A stretch of DNA of 64,000 nt from Thiomicrorhabdus sp965603495 (lineage in GTDB: Bacteria; Pseudomonadota; Gammaproteobacteria; Thiomicrospirales; Thiomicrospiraceae), in the NCBI GenBank assembly GCA_965603495.1, contig CBFDDF010000001.1, forward strand, positions 711,441 to 775,440, written 5' to 3'. The translations under genes were made by a program, and so were the position numbers. Below, piece after piece: positions 61,649-64,000 of this stretch. How positions within the stretch are numbered: position 1 is the first letter of the stretch; each line of letters begins with the position of its first letter. The notes under the pieces are model-generated. The model saw only the letters and a list, made by a program, of their open reading frames with translations. It had not been told where the DNA came from and did not search any database.

Positions 61649-63253
61649 TTGATTTCAACAGCTAATATCACCATGCAGTTTGGTGAAAAACCCCTTTTTG
61701 AAGATATCTCAGTCAAGTTCGGTGGCGGTAAACGTTACGGTTTAATCGGTGCCAATGGTTGCGGTAAGTCGACCTTTATGAAAATTTTAGGGGGCGATTT
61801 AGTACAGACAGCGGGTACCGTCAGTGTTGATGAAAATGAACGTGTCGGTAAGCTAAAGCAGGATCAATTCGCTTACGAAGAGTTCAGTGTCGTGGATACC
61901 GTTATCATGGGACAGCCTGAGTTATGGGAAGTTAAAAAAGAGCGTGACCGTATTTATAGCTTACCTGCGATGACTGAAACAGAAGGCATGCTAGTGGCAA
62001 ACCTAGAAGTTCAGTTTGGTGAAATGGATGGTTATACCGCTGAATCGCGTGCTGGCGAATTATTATTGGGTCTTGAAATTCCGGTAGAACAGCATTTCGG
62101 ACCAATGAGTGAAGTTGCACCGGGTTGGAAATTACGTGTGTTATTAGCCCAAGCCTTGTTTTCTAATCCAGATATATTATTGCTGGATGAGCCGACCAAC
62201 AACTTGGATATTAACACCATCACTTGGTTAGAAAATGTTCTGAATGAACGTAAAAGTACCATGATTATTATCTCCCATGATCGACACTTCTTAAACAGTG
62301 TTTGTACGCACATGGCCGATTTGGATTATGGCGAATTACGTTTGTATCCTGGTAACTATGATGAGTATATGACGGCAGCCACGATGGTGCGTGAGCAACT
62401 ACTATCGGATAATGCCAAGAAACAAGGGAAAATCAACGAGCTTAAGGCCTTCGTAAGTCGTTTCTCTGCAAACGCTTCTAAAGCCAAGCAAGCGAGTTCT
62501 CGTGCTAAAGCGCTTGATAAGATTGAACTGTCAGAAGTTAAAGCTTCTAGTCGAGTGAATCCATTTATCCGTTTTGAACAGGATAAAAAGTTATTCCGTT
62601 TAGCATTGGAAGTCGAAAAGCTTGGCAAAATCTATTCTGACAATGAAGGTGAAGATAACCTGGTGATCACAGACCTTGACTTGATGTTGGAAGTCGGCGA
62701 GAAACTAGGCGTTATCGGTGCCAATGGTGTCGGTAAAACCACCTTCTTAAAATGTTTGGTTGGTGATACGGACTTAACGTCAGGTGCCGTCAAATGGTCT
62801 GATAACGTTAAGATTGGTTATTACGGTCAAGATCACAGTCATGATTTTGAAGAAGATATGAGCTTGTTTGATTGGATGAGCCAATGGAAGCAGCCTACTG
62901 ATGATGAACAAGCAATACGCGCAGTTTTAGGACGTTTGCTGTTCTCTCAAAAAGACATTGATAAGTCTGTGAAAGTCCTTTCCGGGGGCGAGCAAGGCCG
63001 TATGTTATTTGGTAAGTTAATGCTACAAAAACCAAATGTCTTGATTATGGATGAGCCGACCAACCATTTGGATATGGAATCCATTGAATCTCTAAACCAA
63101 GCTATGGTCGATTACCCTGGTACGATCATATTTGTCTCACATGACAGAGAGTTCATCTCATCGGTTGCTTCTCGCATGCTGATTATGAAAGAAGACGGAA
63201 CTCATGTTGATTTCCGCGGTGATTTTGAGTCTTATATGTCGACATTAGCTTAA
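61649..63253 (+). CDS. ybiT: YbiT-type ABC-F translation factor/ATPase
   Basis: 534 residues with two ABC domains and no membrane part. Walker A motifs GANGCGKST (first; the usual Ser is Cys) and GANGVGKTT (second), Walker B LLLDEPTNN and LIMDEPTNH, a degenerate signature VAPGWKLRVLLAQ in domain 1 and LSGGEQGRM in domain 2. The KASSRVNPFIRFEQDKKLFR linker is typical of YbiT. TTG start at 61649 with AGTAGGAAGAAG upstream. ABC-F proteins act on the ribosome. Confidence 0.93.
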   Translation: MISTANITMQFGEKPLFEDISVKFGGGKRYGLIGANGCGKSTFMKILGGDLVQTAGTVSVDENERVGKLKQDQFAYEEFSVVDTVIMGQPELWEVKKERDRIYSLPAMTETEGMLVANLEVQFGEMDGYTAESRAGELLLGLEIPVEQHFGPMSEVAPGWKLRVLLAQALFSNPDILLLDEPTNNLDINTITWLENVLNERKSTMIIISHDRHFLNSVCTHMADLDYGELRLYPGNYDEYMTAATMVREQLLSDNAKKQGKINELKAFVSRFSANASKAKQASSRAKALDKIELSEVKASSRVNPFIRFEQDKKLFRLALEVEKLGKIYSDNEGEDNLVITDLDLMLEVGEKLGVIGANGVGKTTFLKCLVGDTDLTSGAVKWSDNVKIGYYGQDHSHDFEEDMSLFDWMSQWKQPTDDEQAIRAVLGRLLFSQKDIDKSVKVLSGGEQGRMLFGKLMLQKPNVLIMDEPTNHLDMESIESLNQAMVDYPGTIIFVSHDREFISSVASRMLIMKEDGTHVDFRGDFESYMSTLA

Positions 63254-63314
63254 GCCTTAAGTTTTGTTGGTACTAAGCTTAAAGCGTTATTAAATACGCT
63301 AAGTCTTAAAAAAG

Positions 63315-63352
63315 AAAAGCCCGCTAATCCAAAAGGATTAGCGGGCTTTTTT
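63315..63352. terminator. Terminator between ybiT and mini-genes
   Basis: AAAAGCCCGCTAATCC-aaaa-GGATTAGCGGGCTTTTTT; 16-bp stem, usable from both sides. Confidence 0.95.
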
Positions 63353-63422
63353 GTGTCCTCAGCAGGAGGAAGTCTGAGGAGAGTAAAAGAGAGGTGTCGT
63401 GCTCTTTATGTTTGAGGACACA
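63352..63422. repeat. Inverted repeat TGTGTCCTCA/TGAGGACACA
   Basis: Two exact 10-bp arms (63352-63361, 63413-63422) spaced by 51 bp; further CCTCA/TGAGG elements lie inside. Next to it 63424-63442 is another hairpin, CCTCATCT-taa-AGATGAGG. Probably RNA structure at the 3' end of the mini-gene transcript. Confidence 0.7.
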
Positions 63423-63451
63423 GCCTCATCTTAAAGATGAGGTATTAATGA

Positions 63452-63586
63452 TTAAAATTCCATTAATAGATGTGGAGATGAATCTGGGATGTAGATACCA
63501 GCATCTTCATATTCTGCCATGTGGTGAGCCGAAGCCGTAGCTGCGAATCCAAAAGTTAATAGTGCTGCTAATAGTATCTTTTTCAT
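63452..63586 (-). CDS. Secreted 44-residue peptide, copy 1
   Basis: 44 codons. A signal peptide MKKILLAALLTFGFAATASA (20 residues, A-S-A cleavage) and a 24-residue mature peptide HHMAEYEDAGIYIPDSSPHL-LMEF. Ribosome binding site AAAAAGGATAG. The same design recurs at 63675 and 63863. No family recognised. Mature peptide acidic, two N-terminal His, so metal binding is conceivable. Confidence 0.75.
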   Translation of the reverse strand: MKKILLAALLTFGFAATASAHHMAEYEDAGIYIPDSSPHLLMEF

Positions 63587-63674
63587 GTTTCTATCCTTTT
63601 TGATATTTTTTTCAGTGAAGAGGGCACTGGTTGGGCCCTTCTATTCACGATTATTTCTTTGTAATTGGGCTTAA

Positions 63675-63809
63675 TTAAAACACCATTAATAGGTGAGGAG
63701 ACCAATCTGGAATCATTGAGCCAGCATCGTCATTTGCGGACAAGTGATGTGCTGAAGCTGCTGAACTAATACCAACTGTTAAAAGTGCTGCTAATAATAT
63801 CTTTTTCAT
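63675..63809 (-). CDS. Secreted 44-residue peptide, copy 2
   Basis: Signal peptide MKKILLAALLTVGISSAASA and mature peptide HHLSANDDAGSMIPDWSPHL-LMVF. Good ribosome binding site GTAAGGAAAT. The most diverged of the three signal peptides; the mature core keeps HH, DDAG, IPD, S, HL, M and the final F. Confidence 0.75.
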   Translation of the reverse strand: MKKILLAALLTVGISSAASAHHLSANDDAGSMIPDWSPHLLMVF

Positions 63810-63862
63810 GTTTATTTCCTTACGTGTAGTTTTTAATTTCAATCCAGTATTTGTACTGGAGA

Positions 63863-63997
63863 TTAAAATTCCATCGTTAAGTGGGCAGATTGATCAGGGA
63901 TGTTAATACCTGCATCATCGTTTGCCGAAAAGTGGTGAGCCGAAGCCGTAGCTGCGAATCCAAAAGTTAATAGTGCTGCTAATAGTATCTTTTTCAT
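63863..63997 (-). CDS. Secreted 44-residue peptide, copy 3
   Basis: Signal peptide identical at the protein level to copy 1; mature peptide HHFSANDDAGINIPDQSAHL-TMEF. Starts 3 bp from the window edge, so its ribosome binding site is not visible. A TCCAGTA-tttg-TACTGGA hairpin (63843-63860) follows its stop codon. Confidence 0.75.
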   Translation of the reverse strand: MKKILLAALLTFGFAATASAHHFSANDDAGINIPDQSAHLTMEF

Positions 63998-64000
63998 GTT

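Noticed and set aside
1..64000. CRISPR arrays, tRNA and rRNA genes
   Set aside because: No regularly spaced repeats, and no cloverleaf or rRNA-like conserved segment recognised in the gaps.

Overview
The window looks like ordinary chromosome from a moderately AT-rich gammaproteobacterium. Gene content and gene order (lptD-surA-pdxA-rsmA-apaH, amgK-murU, mreBCD-mrdA-rodA-dacA-ybeD-lipB-lipA, gatCAB, guaBA-tadA) are gammaproteobacterial. A periplasmic DsrE-like protein and an energy-coupling-factor-type permease would suit a sulfur-oxidising Thiomicrospira/Hydrogenovibrio-type relative, but that placement is inference and not proven by the sequence. No rRNA, tRNA, CRISPR, prophage or transposase gene was recognised.

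Layout. 0-5.6 kb: phosphate regulon (end of phoU, phoB, phoR, a Pit transporter, and pstS behind three PhoB half-sites at 11-bp spacing). 5.7-8.8 kb: ferredoxin, a voltage-gated channel with an unusually acidic filter, DsrE-like and BolA proteins. 8.8-17.5 kb: outer-membrane biogenesis, rRNA methylation and peptidoglycan recycling. 17.6-24 kb: single genes (HicA-like, BASS transporter, orphan histidine kinase, YgjP-like, CZB protein, YaaA, Dyp peroxidase). 24-35 kb: a long leftward run for lipoate, D-alanine and cell-shape genes, ending in an Hsp33 that lacks two of its four zinc cysteines. 35-39.8 kb: gatCAB and htpX. 39.8-42.8 kb: the most accessory-like part, with two proteins of unknown function and a large inverted repeat without a gene. 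42.9-50.7 kb: a stand-alone divergent TrpB, SufE, ExbB-ExbD-TonB, a metallo-beta-lactamase-fold protein, SerB and membrane proteins. 51-58.2 kb: guaB, guaA, tadA, then cheD, cheA and a CheZ-like gene. 58.4-63.3 kb: a secreted protein of unknown function, htpG and ybiT. 63.4-64 kb: three tandem genes for 44-residue secreted peptides, too short for routine gene calling.

Two signals stand out. First, the 12-bp perfect palindrome ACCAGGCCTGGT occurs 15 times (plus two one-base variants), although about 0.004 copies are expected by chance in 64 kb. All but one copy are intergenic, 7 of the 11 convergent gene gaps carry one, and flanking bases often differ between copies while keeping the symmetry, so the palindrome itself seems to be selected. 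Second, the three tandem mini-genes at the right edge encode near-identical signal peptides followed by 24-residue mature peptides that begin His-His and share a conserved acidic core and C-terminus; the family may continue beyond the window.
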